Shown: piece after piece, positions 28,098 through 36,899 of the stretch
Layout: each line of letters opens with the position of its first letter
Numbering within the stretch: the stretch's first letter is position 1
NCBI RefSeq assembly: GCF_030348945.1
Contig: NZ_JAUCEN010000002.1
Coordinates: 2,666,001 to 2,730,000 of the forward strand
Reading direction: 5' to 3'
From: Peribacillus sp. ACCC06369
GTDB taxonomy: Bacteria > Bacillota > Bacilli > Bacillales > DSM-1321
Length of the DNA stretch: 64,000 nt
Position numbers and translations under genes: made by a program
The notes under the pieces: model-generated
Seen by the model: the letters and a program-made list of their open reading frames with translations, nothing else
Database searches by the model: none
Told to the model about the DNA's origin: nothing

Positions 28098-28525
28098 GCC
28101 GTTGAAATAAAGTTTCAAAAAATATAATCTGTTCATTATATTTTTAAATGATTGTCTTTATTAACATTGGAGTCCCAAGCTAAACATAAGCAAAGATCAT
28201 TTTCGCATGATAAAAAAGACCCCCTTCTTATAGAAATAGCATTTCGACTTTAATCCCGATTCGTCGGAAATCTCATGATTTCAACAGTTCCCCTGTATAA
28301 ATTAAGCTCGATTTTCTCTTTTTTATATCCGTAATATGTAGGAATGCCTATTGCTTTGTTTTATTTCGAAAGTCCCCTTGAACCCTTCTAGACTAAGTCT
28401 TACGTCATTTATAGTAAGCAACTCCTGAAACTTCCCTGAAATTTAAAAAATCTAATAAGTGGAATTGTTTCCCTGAATTCAAACCTTTCCACTTAAAGAA
28501 CATTCCTTTCCAACTCGAATACTTT

Positions 28526-28666
28526 CTAAAAAAATGTCTTGAAAACCTCTTGGTGACGACTGCACTCATTACAGGAATATTCTATTTCTAATGCATCTTC
28601 CGTTACTGTATGAACTGTTTCCTTTTTACAATTTTCACAAAATCTCTTTTCGGATATTTCTTTCAT
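28526..28666 (-). CDS. 46-residue zinc-ribbon protein
   Basis: A short gene inside what otherwise looks like a 670-bp gap. The product begins MKEISEKRFCENCKK, continues with an acidic middle (VTEDALEIEY) and has a second Cys pair in YSCNECSRHQEVF. The two C-x2-C knuckles (Cys 10/13 and Cys 32/35) should bind one zinc ion. CGGAGAG lies about 10 nt before the ATG. Zinc ribbons this small often bind RNA, DNA or a partner protein, but no specific role can be assigned. The rest of 28041-28804 shows only the GntR operator and a terminator. Confidence 0.72.
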   Translation of the reverse strand: MKEISEKRFCENCKKETVHTVTEDALEIEYSCNECSRHQEVFKTFF

Positions 28667-28742
28667 TTTTTATTCACTCTCCGTTTTCCTATTGGTTTTT
28701 AGTCGCGTGTTCAGTATATTTTGCGAATATCCAACAGAAAAA

Positions 28743-28789
28743 TACCTTTTTTCCTGAAGGACCTCAAAAAGAATTCAGGAAAAAAGGTA
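28743..28789 (-). terminator. terminator of the methyltransferase gene
   Basis: A perfect 16-bp stem (28743-28758 with 28774-28789) with a 15-nt loop. On the minus strand it is followed by a TTTTT run. It lies 16 bp after the methyltransferase stop. Confidence 0.85.
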
Positions 28790-28804
28790 CTAGAGTATGT
28801 AATT

Positions 28805-29617
28805 TCACCTTGGATTCCAATACATCAAAGCTGCATGAAACGGATATTCGTATTCGAAAACTCCTTCTTTTTCCACCACATATTTATTAAGGATGGTTTT
28901 TACTTCATCATGGGAATATTGTTCATCGAGAATTTTTGTAGTGTTATCGCGAATCATTTCTTCATATGTTGAATATATTTTTTTACTTTTCAATTTCACG
29001 ATCTTACAGTCCGCCAATATTCCAAGTTGATACAATACATTCAAGATGTGTATGTAATCCCGCTTTCTTAAGTTGATGTTATATCCTCGTTCCTTCAATT
29101 CCATATAATGAGGTTTTTCTGGTCCTGTTGTCATACCGACTATAACTAAACGGGTTGCTGACTCATTCATTTTTAATAAGGTATGACCGATTTCTTGCAT
29201 ACGGTAATAACAATTAAAACCAAATACCACATCATATTTGTCCCTTTTCGTTTCACTTTCCCACTTATCATGGATCAAATCTATGTTTTCGAAACCTTTT
29301 TCGTTCGCCTGAGATTTCAAAAAACTGATAATGCTTTTTGAACTATCAATACAAGTCATCTTTCTGACTTCTTTTGCAATATCAAATGTATAATTGCCCC
29401 AGCCAGGGCCGATTTCCAATATATGATCATCTGAATTTAATAAAGCCAGTAACTCTTGTTGCACAAGTTTTGCATAAGGGTCCGCTTTATGATGTTTTTT
29501 CCCTTCAACCCTGGAAGACCAAAAGGCTTCTTCTGCTGCATCATCTTTAAGCCTGTTAGGTATTTTTCCGGTATGATCTACCATGGCTTCTTTCCAAACT
29601 TCTATATAATCAGTCAT
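28805..29617 (-). CDS. class I SAM-dependent methyltransferase
   Basis: A 270-residue protein. The SAM-binding motif I is DHILEIGPGWGNYTFDIAKE (about residues 64-83), followed by an acidic motif II (TCIDSSKSII) and a post-motif DVVFGFNCYYRM. The N-terminus carries a WSSRVEGKKHHK segment. The substrate is not evident; similar proteins are simply annotated as methyltransferases. GGGGAG lies 6 nt before the second of two adjacent ATGs, so 29617 is preferred over 29620. It is monocistronic. Confidence 0.85.
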   Translation of the reverse strand: MTDYIEVWKEAMVDHTGKIPNRLKDDAAEEAFWSSRVEGKKHHKADPYAKLVQQELLALLNSDDHILEIGPGWGNYTFDIAKEVRKMTCIDSSKSIISFLKSQANEKGFENIDLIHDKWESETKRDKYDVVFGFNCYYRMQEIGHTLLKMNESATRLVIVGMTTGPEKPHYMELKERGYNINLRKRDYIHILNVLYQLGILADCKIVKLKSKKIYSTYEEMIRDNTTKILDEQYSHDEVKTILNKYVVEKEGVFEYEYPFHAALMYWNPR

Positions 29618-29753
29618 CATTTCTCCCCTAAATTCGTATGTATTTATCGTTGTCCACCGTGGTCACAAATGTTAGTCAAATAGCCAAATGCTTCCTCTTT
29701 TAAACATATTATCATACCCCAGCTACAATTTTAGTTTTTACACATAAGAAAAA

Positions 29754-29772
29754 GGAGCAAAAATTTTGCTCC
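29754..29772 (-). terminator. terminator of the HEAT-repeat gene
   Basis: A perfect palindrome of 19 bases with GGAGCAA/TTGCTCC arms, followed on the minus strand by TTTTTCTT. It lies 41 bp after the stop of the gene at 29813. Confidence 0.82.
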
Positions 29773-29812
29773 TAGATCCAATATTACTTGTTTTCATTTT
29801 TGGTATGGAGTT

Positions 29813-30268
29813 TTATCTTTTTGATAAAGTTGACCAAGTGTTTTCAAGCCACTTATCAAAGTCTGCTCCTTTTTCACCCTCATAGGTATCATATATATCC
29901 ATTCTCATCTTCTGAAGCTTCTCTTTGAATTCAGTATATGTGTGATTTTCTGGTAAACTCTTCTTGATCCTTACCAAAATTTTGGTTAATCCCTTAACCA
30001 ATTCGCCCTTTTTCCTTGCAGGCAATTGAACATCTTCGCCTAATCTTTTCAATTGACGGTAGGCGGCCTCTTGAACTTTATATACAGAATCACTATCCAT
30101 AATATGTGTGAGAATATCGATTACTTGTTTATTTTTTGACTGGCCTAACTCTTCGATCGCATCTAAACGTTCTCTCCAATTAGATTTGCGATTGGCAGAT
30201 TTTTTTAATTCCTCATAGTTGGCAGGTAACTCGATACCTTTTGTTTCTTTGTTATTCAAACGAATCAT
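29813..30268 (-). CDS. HEAT-repeat protein
   Basis: A 151-residue helical protein. Residues about 28-80 form one or two HEAT-type helix pairs (NWRERLDAIEELGQSKNKQV, then VYKVQEAAYRQLKRLG). The C-terminal half is charged and helical and ends in a DKWLENTWSTLSKR tail. HEAT proteins are scaffolds, so the partner is unknown. The ATG follows GAAGGAGAAATG. It stands alone between terminators. Confidence 0.75.
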   Translation of the reverse strand: MIRLNNKETKGIELPANYEELKKSANRKSNWRERLDAIEELGQSKNKQVIDILTHIMDSDSVYKVQEAAYRQLKRLGEDVQLPARKKGELVKGLTKILVRIKKSLPENHTYTEFKEKLQKMRMDIYDTYEGEKGADFDKWLENTWSTLSKR

Positions 30269-30505
30269 TTCTCCTTCTGTCTTTATGTATATATCCGGAA
30301 ATTCATAAATGTAAATCCGATACTACAATAATCCCATTACAAGAATGGTTTATTACATTACTTATTATACCCTTTTCCATATCTTAATATAGTTAAATTT
30401 CTTACACAGCTGCTATATCTTCAATAGTCGGGTGCTGGGGGCACATGCTTTTCTTCTTCAACTTACCTGCACCCTATGGCTCAATAAGTAATTTCAGCAT
30501 TAAAA

Positions 30506-30532
30506 GGCATAAATCCCGCCTGGATTCATGCC
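30506..30532 (-). terminator. terminator-like hairpin after the TrmB regulator gene
   Basis: GGCATaAATCC pairs with GGATTcATGCC around CGCCT, with one mismatch, and TTTTAA follows on the minus strand. It lies 64 bp after the stop at 30596. The rest of 30269-30595 shows no gene. Confidence 0.55.
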
Positions 30533-30595
30533 CCTATAGTTGACTGTGAAGTATCTTTTCTTTTGTTGTAAAAAACAGACAAAAATAGCGGAAAT

Positions 30596-31423
30596 CTAGT
30601 CCACATAATGTTTTTTGTAATCTGGATGGATAGAAAATTTTTTACGTAAATTGGCGAGGTTTTCACCAAAACTTTCTTCTAAAAGTTCTCTATGTTTTTC
30701 CATGATTTCCATGAGATACAAATCATGAATCATGACTTCTGTAATGGGCATTACTAAACCTACATGCATTGTCCACGCTGCACGGCTATCTTTACCAAGC
30801 GAGACAATACCTGCTACTACTTCTGAGTCATCTCCACTAATAACAAGCCATCGCCCACCATACTCTTCTGTAATTTCATAACCCATATAATGGAGGTAAA
30901 CATTAGCAAAATCACAGACGATCTCCCCATAGGCAATAATTGTTACATTGACCCCTCTATTTGCTGCCTGTCTTAGTTCAGATTCTAATACTTCGAATTC
31001 GTCTTCCCAAATCTCTAAGAGTATTCTTTTTTTAGCAGATAATATACAGGCTTTTACCTTATCGAGTATTTCGTTGCGTCCCATGATATTCCAGATATTT
31101 TCACGGTCATTTGCAGAACGTTCAAACTCCGCCAATGATTTTTCTGCCAGTTCAAAATTCTCTTCTGCTTTCATTCGACGGTTTTTTATTAGCTCCTTTG
31201 CAGGAACAGGAGTATACTGTGGTGTATTTCCAGGACTAACCAGAATATCCCCTCTTATTGCGAGACTGTCCAGAATTTCATATACTCTTGAACGTGGAAC
31301 ACCAGAGTATTTTGCTACTGCATATCCTGTTAATGGCGATTCTTCCAATAAGGTAAGATATGCTTTCGCTTCATATTCGGTAAAATTTAGGTTTTTTAAT
31401 GTTTCTAAAATGTTTTCTTTCAT
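30596..31423 (-). CDS. TrmB-family transcriptional regulator
   Basis: A 275-residue regulator. The N-terminal winged HTH (LNFTEYEAKAYLTLLEESPL, then SGVPRSRVYEILDSL; residues 13-55) is typical of TrmB. A helical linker follows (about 75-105), then a C-terminal phospholipase-D-like effector domain (KKRILLEIWEDEFEVLESEL, VNVTIIAYGE). It is divergent from the LysE-type exporter, with about 140 bp between, and probably controls it. No ATG-proximal anomaly was seen. Confidence 0.9.
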   Translation of the reverse strand: MKENILETLKNLNFTEYEAKAYLTLLEESPLTGYAVAKYSGVPRSRVYEILDSLAIRGDILVSPGNTPQYTPVPAKELIKNRRMKAEENFELAEKSLAEFERSANDRENIWNIMGRNEILDKVKACILSAKKRILLEIWEDEFEVLESELRQAANRGVNVTIIAYGEIVCDFANVYLHYMGYEITEEYGGRWLVISGDDSEVVAGIVSLGKDSRAAWTMHVGLVMPITEVMIHDLYLMEIMEKHRELLEESFGENLANLRKKFSIHPDYKKHYVD

Positions 31424-31481
31424 AAACCCTCCAACACAACCTTAGTTGCTACCTTTGTAACTGATATTTTAGCAAAATCTG

Positions 31482-31534
31482 TTGACGTTTTCCATAATCA
31501 TCTAATATACTTACATAAGTAGTTACTTAAGTAG
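31482..31534 (+). promoter_or_regulatory. promoter of the LysE exporter with a direct-repeat operator
   Basis: TTGACG (31482-31487) and TATACT (31506-31511) are 18 bp apart. Just downstream, TAAGTAG occurs twice (31516-31522 and 31528-31534), 12 bp apart and so nearly on one helix face, overlapping the expected start of transcription. The position suits a repressor, most simply the divergent TrmB protein. Confidence 0.6.
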
Positions 31535-31563
31535 TCACTATAAAAAGAGGAGGGAGAAATAGT

Positions 31564-32193
31564 ATGGATAGCTTACTTACATACATATCAATAGTTGCAA
31601 TGATGGTTATTATACCAGGAGCAGATACTATGCTCTTAGTGAAAAATACGCTTAGCTATGGTCCAAAAGCGGGACGTTATACTGTTCTCGGAATGGCAAC
31701 GGGACTTTCTTTTTGGACGCTTATTGCTATTCTTGGATTATCTGTTGTCATTGCAAAGTCTGTGATTCTTTTCAGTACAATCAAATATTTGGGAGCTGCC
31801 TACTTAATTTATTTAGGGATAAAAAGTTTTTTTGCTAAAAGCGTTTTTTCTTTAAAAGAAATTCGAGCACAGGCAAATACACCTACAAAGTATTCAAATC
31901 GGCATAATAAAGATTCCTTTATGCAAGCATTACTTAATAATATTCTTAATCCAAAGACCGTTTTAGTTTATATAACAATCATGCCGCAATTTATCAATTT
32001 GACCGGAAATGTAAACCAGCAATTGATTATCTTAGCCTTCATCTTAACCTTACTCGCGGTATTGTGGTTTCTATTTCTTGTTTATCTAATTGATTACGCA
32101 AAAAAATGGATGAACAACTCCAAATTCCAGAAAGCATTCCAAAAATCAACTGGCTTAATTTTAATAGGTTTTGGCATAAAGACAGGAATTTAA
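31564..32193 (+). CDS. LysE/RhtB-family amino-acid exporter
   Basis: A 209-residue membrane protein with six hydrophobic segments. The family start MMVIIPGADTMLLVKNTLSYGPKAG (residues about 12-36, only part of which is the conserved core PGAD) and ILGLSVVIAKS identify LysE/RhtB. It should export an amino acid or similar small polar compound. The ATG follows AGAGGAGGGAGAAATAGT. A terminator lies at 32227-32254. Confidence 0.93.
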   Translation: MDSLLTYISIVAMMVIIPGADTMLLVKNTLSYGPKAGRYTVLGMATGLSFWTLIAILGLSVVIAKSVILFSTIKYLGAAYLIYLGIKSFFAKSVFSLKEIRAQANTPTKYSNRHNKDSFMQALLNNILNPKTVLVYITIMPQFINLTGNVNQQLIILAFILTLLAVLWFLFLVYLIDYAKKWMNNSKFQKAFQKSTGLILIGFGIKTGI

Positions 32194-32226
32194 GTTCATT
32201 TACTAACAAATCTAATTTGATTCTAT

Positions 32227-32254
32227 CCGTTCAATAAATTGAACGGTTTTTTTT
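32227..32254 (+). terminator. terminator of the LysE exporter
   Basis: CCGTTCAA pairs with TTGAACGG around TAAA and is followed by a run of T. Between this and 32470 no gene is seen; a stretch near 32290-32330 weakly resembles the repeats at 11981 and 13746. Confidence 0.9.
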
Positions 32255-32470
32255 TCATATGTATCTAACGTGCAACTAACATACTGTTTACTAACCTGCC
32301 CCGATAAGGATAAAGAAAAATCTGCCTTAATCATTTTAGTCAATAATGTTAATCAATCTTTCATCCGTACATATTGCACTGCATCATTGCTCTCCCAAGG
32401 CTTTTTCCACCTACATCTTTAATGGAGTAAGATCAAGTTACTAACATGGTCACTATTAATTGAAAAATAA

Positions 32471-32513
32471 AAACGTCTGTATTTTCGCATAAGAGCAGGA
32501 AATACTGACGTTT
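32471..32513 (-). terminator. terminator of glcDF
   Basis: AAACGTC-t-GTATTT pairs with AAATAC-t-GACGTTT, with one mismatch and a 15-nt loop; T-rich sequence follows on the minus strand. It lies about 30 bp after the glcF stop. Confidence 0.72.
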
Positions 32514-32544
32514 AATGTCCAAAGAAGTTTCTGTATTCTTTTTA

Positions 32545-33876
32545 TCAATCCAGGCCGCATGCCTTGGCGAGTATTTCAACAAGGTGCATACTTTTCATTT
32601 GGTTTGTTGCTCCCTCCCTTTGAATGCCAATGCTCATTTGCATTTGACAGCCAGGGTTGACGGTCACTACGGTAGTGGCTTTCGTTTCTTTTAGGTTCTT
32701 CATTTTTTCATCAAGAATTTTCATGGATTCATCAAAGTGGAGAAGATTGTATATACCTCCAGATGCACAGCAGCGGTCAAACCCTTCCATTTCCACATAG
32801 GAAATTCCTGGTATGGATTGCAATAATAATCGAGGTTCCTTTTGGACCTTTTGAACATTGCGTAAATGACAGGAATCTTGATAAGAAACGATGCCTTGCC
32901 ATTCTTCAGTATAGGGAAGTGGACCCAATTGATAAAGGATTTGACTGATATCTTTTGATTTTTTTGAGAATTCCCTTGCTGTTCCAGCCCATTCGTGATC
33001 ATCTGCCAATAGATGTCCATATTCAAGAAGCGAAGCACCGCAGCCTCCTGCGTTATTTACAATTACATCAGCATCTGCCTCCATGAAAGCAAGGATATTC
33101 CTCTTCGCTAATGCTTGCGCTTGTATTGTTTCGCCTTGATGGGAATGCAGGGCACCGCAGCAATTCTGATTTTCAGGGAGGATGACCTCACATCCCACCA
33201 AGGTGAGCAGCTCGATGGTTAGACGGTTGATTCGTGACATCATGGAATCCATGATACACCCTGCAAAAAATGCCACCCTTAATTTCGTTTCCCCTTTTGC
33301 GGGTATTATCGTACCTGTCCGGATTCGTTTGGAGGACGACTCGATAGCAGGGAGTGCTTGTTCTAAATGTCCAAGGGCAGGTGAAACTTTATGCAGTACA
33401 TTGGATGTCCGGATAAGTTTGGATAACCCTGTTTTTTGATAAAGAAAGACTGCACTCCCAATCCTATTCATTCGTTTTGGATATGGGAAAAGATGAACCA
33501 ATGCCAGTTTTTTGATCTTCGTCATTTTAGTTTTTTGGTTTGTTGGCGCGGAGTTTTCAATGGCTTCTTTTGCCGCTTCCAGTATATGTCCGTATGGCAC
33601 ACCAACAGGACATGCGGTTTCACAAGCACGACAGCCTAAGCATAGGTCGATCGGTTCAGATAAATCTTTTTGGAAATCTATTTTCCCTTCGGCCGCCATT
33701 TTCACTAGATTGATTCGACCGCGTGGAGAGGCTGATTCTACACCCATTGATTCGTATGTAGGACATGCTGGTAAACAGTAACCGCATTTTACGCATTGGT
33801 TTGTCCAATCATAGGCATCTGAATATAAATTTTGGACCGCTGCATTTGTCTCGTTCACTTTGACGGGTAGGTTCAT
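32545..33876 (-). CDS. glcF: glycolate oxidase-type iron-sulfur subunit
   Basis: A 443-residue electron-transfer subunit. Two 4Fe-4S motifs sit at the N-terminus: CVKCGYCLPACP (about residues 34-45) and CLGCRACETACP (about 84-95). The C-terminal half has two CCG-type motifs (FFAGCIMDS with NCCGALH, and RCCASGGIYN). With GlcD it oxidises a 2-hydroxy acid such as glycolate, D-lactate or another substrate and passes electrons to the membrane. The ATG overlaps the glcD stop by four bases, so the two are coupled. Confidence 0.92.
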   Translation of the reverse strand: MNLPVKVNETNAAVQNLYSDAYDWTNQCVKCGYCLPACPTYESMGVESASPRGRINLVKMAAEGKIDFQKDLSEPIDLCLGCRACETACPVGVPYGHILEAAKEAIENSAPTNQKTKMTKIKKLALVHLFPYPKRMNRIGSAVFLYQKTGLSKLIRTSNVLHKVSPALGHLEQALPAIESSSKRIRTGTIIPAKGETKLRVAFFAGCIMDSMMSRINRLTIELLTLVGCEVILPENQNCCGALHSHQGETIQAQALAKRNILAFMEADADVIVNNAGGCGASLLEYGHLLADDHEWAGTAREFSKKSKDISQILYQLGPLPYTEEWQGIVSYQDSCHLRNVQKVQKEPRLLLQSIPGISYVEMEGFDRCCASGGIYNLLHFDESMKILDEKMKNLKETKATTVVTVNPGCQMQMSIGIQREGATNQMKSMHLVEILAKACGLD

Positions 33877-35279
33877 GTAACCAACACGACCCTTGTCTGG
33901 CCCTTATCAGGAAAAATCTTTCCTGGATTAAGGATATTATTGGGATCCCATGCTTCTTTAATTTTTTTCATCATATTCACCCCTGTTATACCTAATTCCA
34001 TTTCCATATATGGTGACTTTAATGTACCGATTCCATGTTCACCGGAAAGTGTTCCGCCTAGTTCAATTGCGGCTTCAAAAATTTCACTGACTGCAAGCTC
34101 CACTTTTTTCATTTCCGTAATATTTCGTTTATCAGTAATGATGTTCGGATGCAAATTCCCATCTCCTGCATGACCAAAAACAACCAAGTTCAACCCGTAT
34201 TTCTCCCGGATTCGGTTTAATCTCTCCATCATCGCCGGAATTTGACTGCGTGGAACAGTCGCGTCTTCAGAAATCTTTGTAGGACCCATTTGTGTAATGG
34301 CCGGGGAAACCAATTTACGCGCACTCCAAATAGTTTGGCGTTCTTCCTCTGTCTCCGCTATCTTGACGTAGGAAGCACCCTTTGCCCTGCATAAATCGGC
34401 GCATTTAATTATTTCTTCCTCAATCGCCAAAGGGTGACCATCTATTTCTATGATAAGGATGGCTTCTGCTTGAAGAGGCAAGCCAGAAGGTCGATAGCTT
34501 TCAACAGCACGGATACACGCATTATCCATCAATTCCAGGGCTGATGGTAGAATTCCTGACGATAATATGCTGGTAATGGCATGGCCGGAGTCAATCAAAT
34601 GATTGAAGTGGGCAACAAAGGTTTGTTTAGCTTGCGGTTTTGGGATTAAACGAATGATTGCCTCTGTAACGATGCCCAAGGTACCTTCCGATCCTACGAT
34701 CAATCGGGTTAAATCATACCCTGTTACATTTTTCACGGTCTTTCCGCCAGTACGGATGATTTCTCCCGTTGGGGTGACCACCTCAAGGCCTATCACATAT
34801 TCTTTGGTCGTTCCGTATTTCAATCCCTTTGGACCGCTGGAGTTTTCCAATAGATTCCCGCCTATTGTGGCAACATTTGAACTGCTTGGATCTGGAGGAT
34901 AGAACAAGCCGGCTTCTTCCGCCTTTTTATGGATATTTGCCGTAATCACACCCGGAGAGACAATGGCAAGCATATTTTCCCGATCGATGATCAATTTATC
35001 TCGTAAAAGGGTCATATCAAGAACCATACCCCCTTTAACTGGTAAAGGGCCGCCACTTAGCGAAGTACCAGATCCTCTAGGGTAAACAGGTATTTTGTGT
35101 ATATTAGCCAATTTAACCACTTCACTGATTTCTTCGGCGTTTTTGGGCTGTATCACGACTTCAGGTAAAAATTCTCCAAAAGAAGCGTCATAGCTATAAC
35201 AATACCTTTCTGCTAAATCAAGGAACATTCTATCACCTGGAATTACCTGACTAAGGTCATGTAAGGCTTCTTTCTCCAT
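33873..35279 (-). CDS. glcD: glycolate oxidase-type FAD subunit (FAD-linked oxidase)
   Basis: A 468-residue flavoprotein with a PCMH-type FAD-binding domain (PVYPRGSGTSLSGGPLPVKG and SSNVATIGGNLLENSSGPKG; about residues 60-160) and a C-terminal FAD-linked oxidase domain ending in SGEHGIGTLKSPYME and WDPNNILNPGKIFP. Substrate could be glycolate or D-lactate or a related acid; sequence alone does not decide. The start ATG at 35279 lies 8 nt after GGAAG; a GTG nine bases earlier is less well spaced. It is divergent from the racemase-like gene. Confidence 0.9.
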   Translation of the reverse strand: MEKEALHDLSQVIPGDRMFLDLAERYCYSYDASFGEFLPEVVIQPKNAEEISEVVKLANIHKIPVYPRGSGTSLSGGPLPVKGGMVLDMTLLRDKLIIDRENMLAIVSPGVITANIHKKAEEAGLFYPPDPSSSNVATIGGNLLENSSGPKGLKYGTTKEYVIGLEVVTPTGEIIRTGGKTVKNVTGYDLTRLIVGSEGTLGIVTEAIIRLIPKPQAKQTFVAHFNHLIDSGHAITSILSSGILPSALELMDNACIRAVESYRPSGLPLQAEAILIIEIDGHPLAIEEEIIKCADLCRAKGASYVKIAETEEERQTIWSARKLVSPAITQMGPTKISEDATVPRSQIPAMMERLNRIREKYGLNLVVFGHAGDGNLHPNIITDKRNITEMKKVELAVSEIFEAAIELGGTLSGEHGIGTLKSPYMEMELGITGVNMMKKIKEAWDPNNILNPGKIFPDKGQTRVVLVT

Positions 35280-35394
35280 GCTTCTCACTTCCGTTCATGA
35301 TTATAGTAAATGGGAAAAGCATCATTTGCATGTAATATAATGGAATTTTATGATTCAGCTAGATATAATGATGAAGAATAAAGGAGGGTTTTTA

Positions 35395-36036
35395 TTGAAA
35401 ATCGCATTGATTCACGCAACCACAACTGCACTAAAACCAATAGAAAGGGCCTTTCAGACAGTTGCTCCAAACATTGAACTCCTTCATTTCATGGACACGG
35501 GACTTCTCGCCTTGATGGAAAAGAGCGGCAAGTTAACTCCGGAAATCATTCGCCGCTTTTCTGCATTAGTGAATTTAGCCTATGATTCTCGCGTTTCATG
35601 CATCCAACTTACTTGCTCTGCTTTTAATGGAATCACTTCAATTTTACAACCTCTTTACCCTGTAAAGTTATTTCGTTCAGATGAGGCCATGCTTGATGAA
35701 GCACTTCGCTATTCTACCATCGGCCTGATTTCAACCGTAAAAGAAACACCCATCGCCCTTCAAAATTATTTATTAGATAAGAATCCGGACTGTAAGATCG
35801 TATCTTTGGTGGATCCCGGAATCATCCATTTATTGTCTCAAGGAAGAAGAAAGGAGCATGACGATCGGGTTAAAAAGATGGTGAAACAATTAGATGGAAA
35901 GACAGAAGTGATTTTGCTTTCACAATATAGTATGGAGCATGTTGCAAAGCAAATTAATCCTTCTGTCCCTATCCTAACGGCCCCACTATTGTCTGCTAAA
36001 AGATGTTTGGATCACTTAAATGGAACGTTTAGATGA
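35395..36036 (+). CDS. aspartate/glutamate racemase-family protein
   Basis: A 213-residue protein of the Asp/Glu/hydantoin racemase fold. One catalytic-type Cys is in QLTCSAFNGI (about residue 75). The second half carries VILLSQYSMEHVAKQI, where relatives usually have a Q-x-S-M motif. The role may be racemisation, decarboxylation or isomerisation of a dicarboxylate-like compound. The start is TTG, with AAAGGAGGG about 6 nt upstream, so the longer frame from 35350 is not used. It lies between glcDF and the ABC transporter, reading against both, which suggests a shared catabolic theme. Confidence 0.75.
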   Translation: MKIALIHATTTALKPIERAFQTVAPNIELLHFMDTGLLALMEKSGKLTPEIIRRFSALVNLAYDSRVSCIQLTCSAFNGITSILQPLYPVKLFRSDEAMLDEALRYSTIGLISTVKETPIALQNYLLDKNPDCKIVSLVDPGIIHLLSQGRRKEHDDRVKKMVKQLDGKTEVILLSQYSMEHVAKQINPSVPILTAPLLSAKRCLDHLNGTFR

Positions 36037-36089
36037 AATCAAAAACCGAGCTTAGGCAGCATGATCCATTGTCATATCCTTATATCCTT

Positions 36090-36899
36090 TTATCCGTTTG
36101 TATGATGGGAACCACCAAAAACTTTTCCGACACCTTGAATTTTTTCAAGTATGACGATTAGAAGAACTGATATGAATATAACCACGCTTGACACGGAAGC
36201 AACAATCGGATTGTAGGCATCCTGCATTTGCGAGAAAATCTCGATCGGCAACGTTCTCATTTCAGGTGATACCATAAAGAGTGAGACGGTTACATTATCA
36301 AATGATGTCAAAAATGCGAATAATCCCCCAGAGATTGCCGCGGACCCAATCAGCGGCAGTGTCACTTTCATGAATACTGTTAATGGATTGGCTCCAAGTA
36401 TGGCCGCAGCCCGTTCAAGATTATAATCAAATCCACTAAGACCGGTTAATACCAGGCGCATTACATATGGTATGCAAATGACGATATGGGCAATCAAGAA
36501 TCCGGCAGAAGTACCGGCTAGCATCATTGGTGTAAAGTACATTAACAGTGCAATCCCTAAGACTAATTGCGGTACACTTAATGGAGAAGTTAAAAGGGCC
36601 GTAATATATGATTTTCCCGGTATATCATACTTTGCGATGCCAAGGGCCCCCAAAGTTCCGAATATGACGGAGAATAGGGCAGCTAATGCTGCAAATTTCG
36701 CACTATTCAAAAATGCTTCCAAAAATTCTGGACGCTCCAAGATCTTGCCATACCATTGCAGTGAGAAACCATCTGCCGGAAAACTTGGATAATTGGCACT
36801 TGTAAAAGAAGCGGGAATAACGACAATGAGCGGGATCAAGATATAAATAATCGCCAACACGGCTACGGCAATCCGAAGGCCGCCAAACGTTTTCATCAT
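36090..36899 (-). CDS. ABC transporter permease (PotC-like)
   Basis: A 269-residue inner-membrane permease with about six helices. The EAA loop, where the ATPase docks, is DYNLERAAAILGANPLTVFM near residues 160-179. An N-terminal hydrophobic helix is followed by PASFTSANYPSFPADGFSLQ, common in the PotC branch. It overlaps the upstream permease by four bases. It is the last gene of the TAXI/ABC operon. Substrate is likely a small organic cation, acid or iron complex. Confidence 0.9.
   Translation of the reverse strand: MMKTFGGLRIAVAVLAIIYILIPLIVVIPASFTSANYPSFPADGFSLQWYGKILERPEFLEAFLNSAKFAALAALFSVIFGTLGALGIAKYDIPGKSYITALLTSPLSVPQLVLGIALLMYFTPMMLAGTSAGFLIAHIVICIPYVMRLVLTGLSGFDYNLERAAAILGANPLTVFMKVTLPLIGSAAISGGLFAFLTSFDNVTVSLFMVSPEMRTLPIEIFSQMQDAYNPIVASVSSVVIFISVLLIVILEKIQGVGKVFGGSHHTNG

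Noticed and set aside
28591..28972. Overlapping plus-strand frames of 83-99 codons
   Set aside because: They lie antisense to the zinc-ribbon and methyltransferase genes and across the terminator, with no protein-family features.
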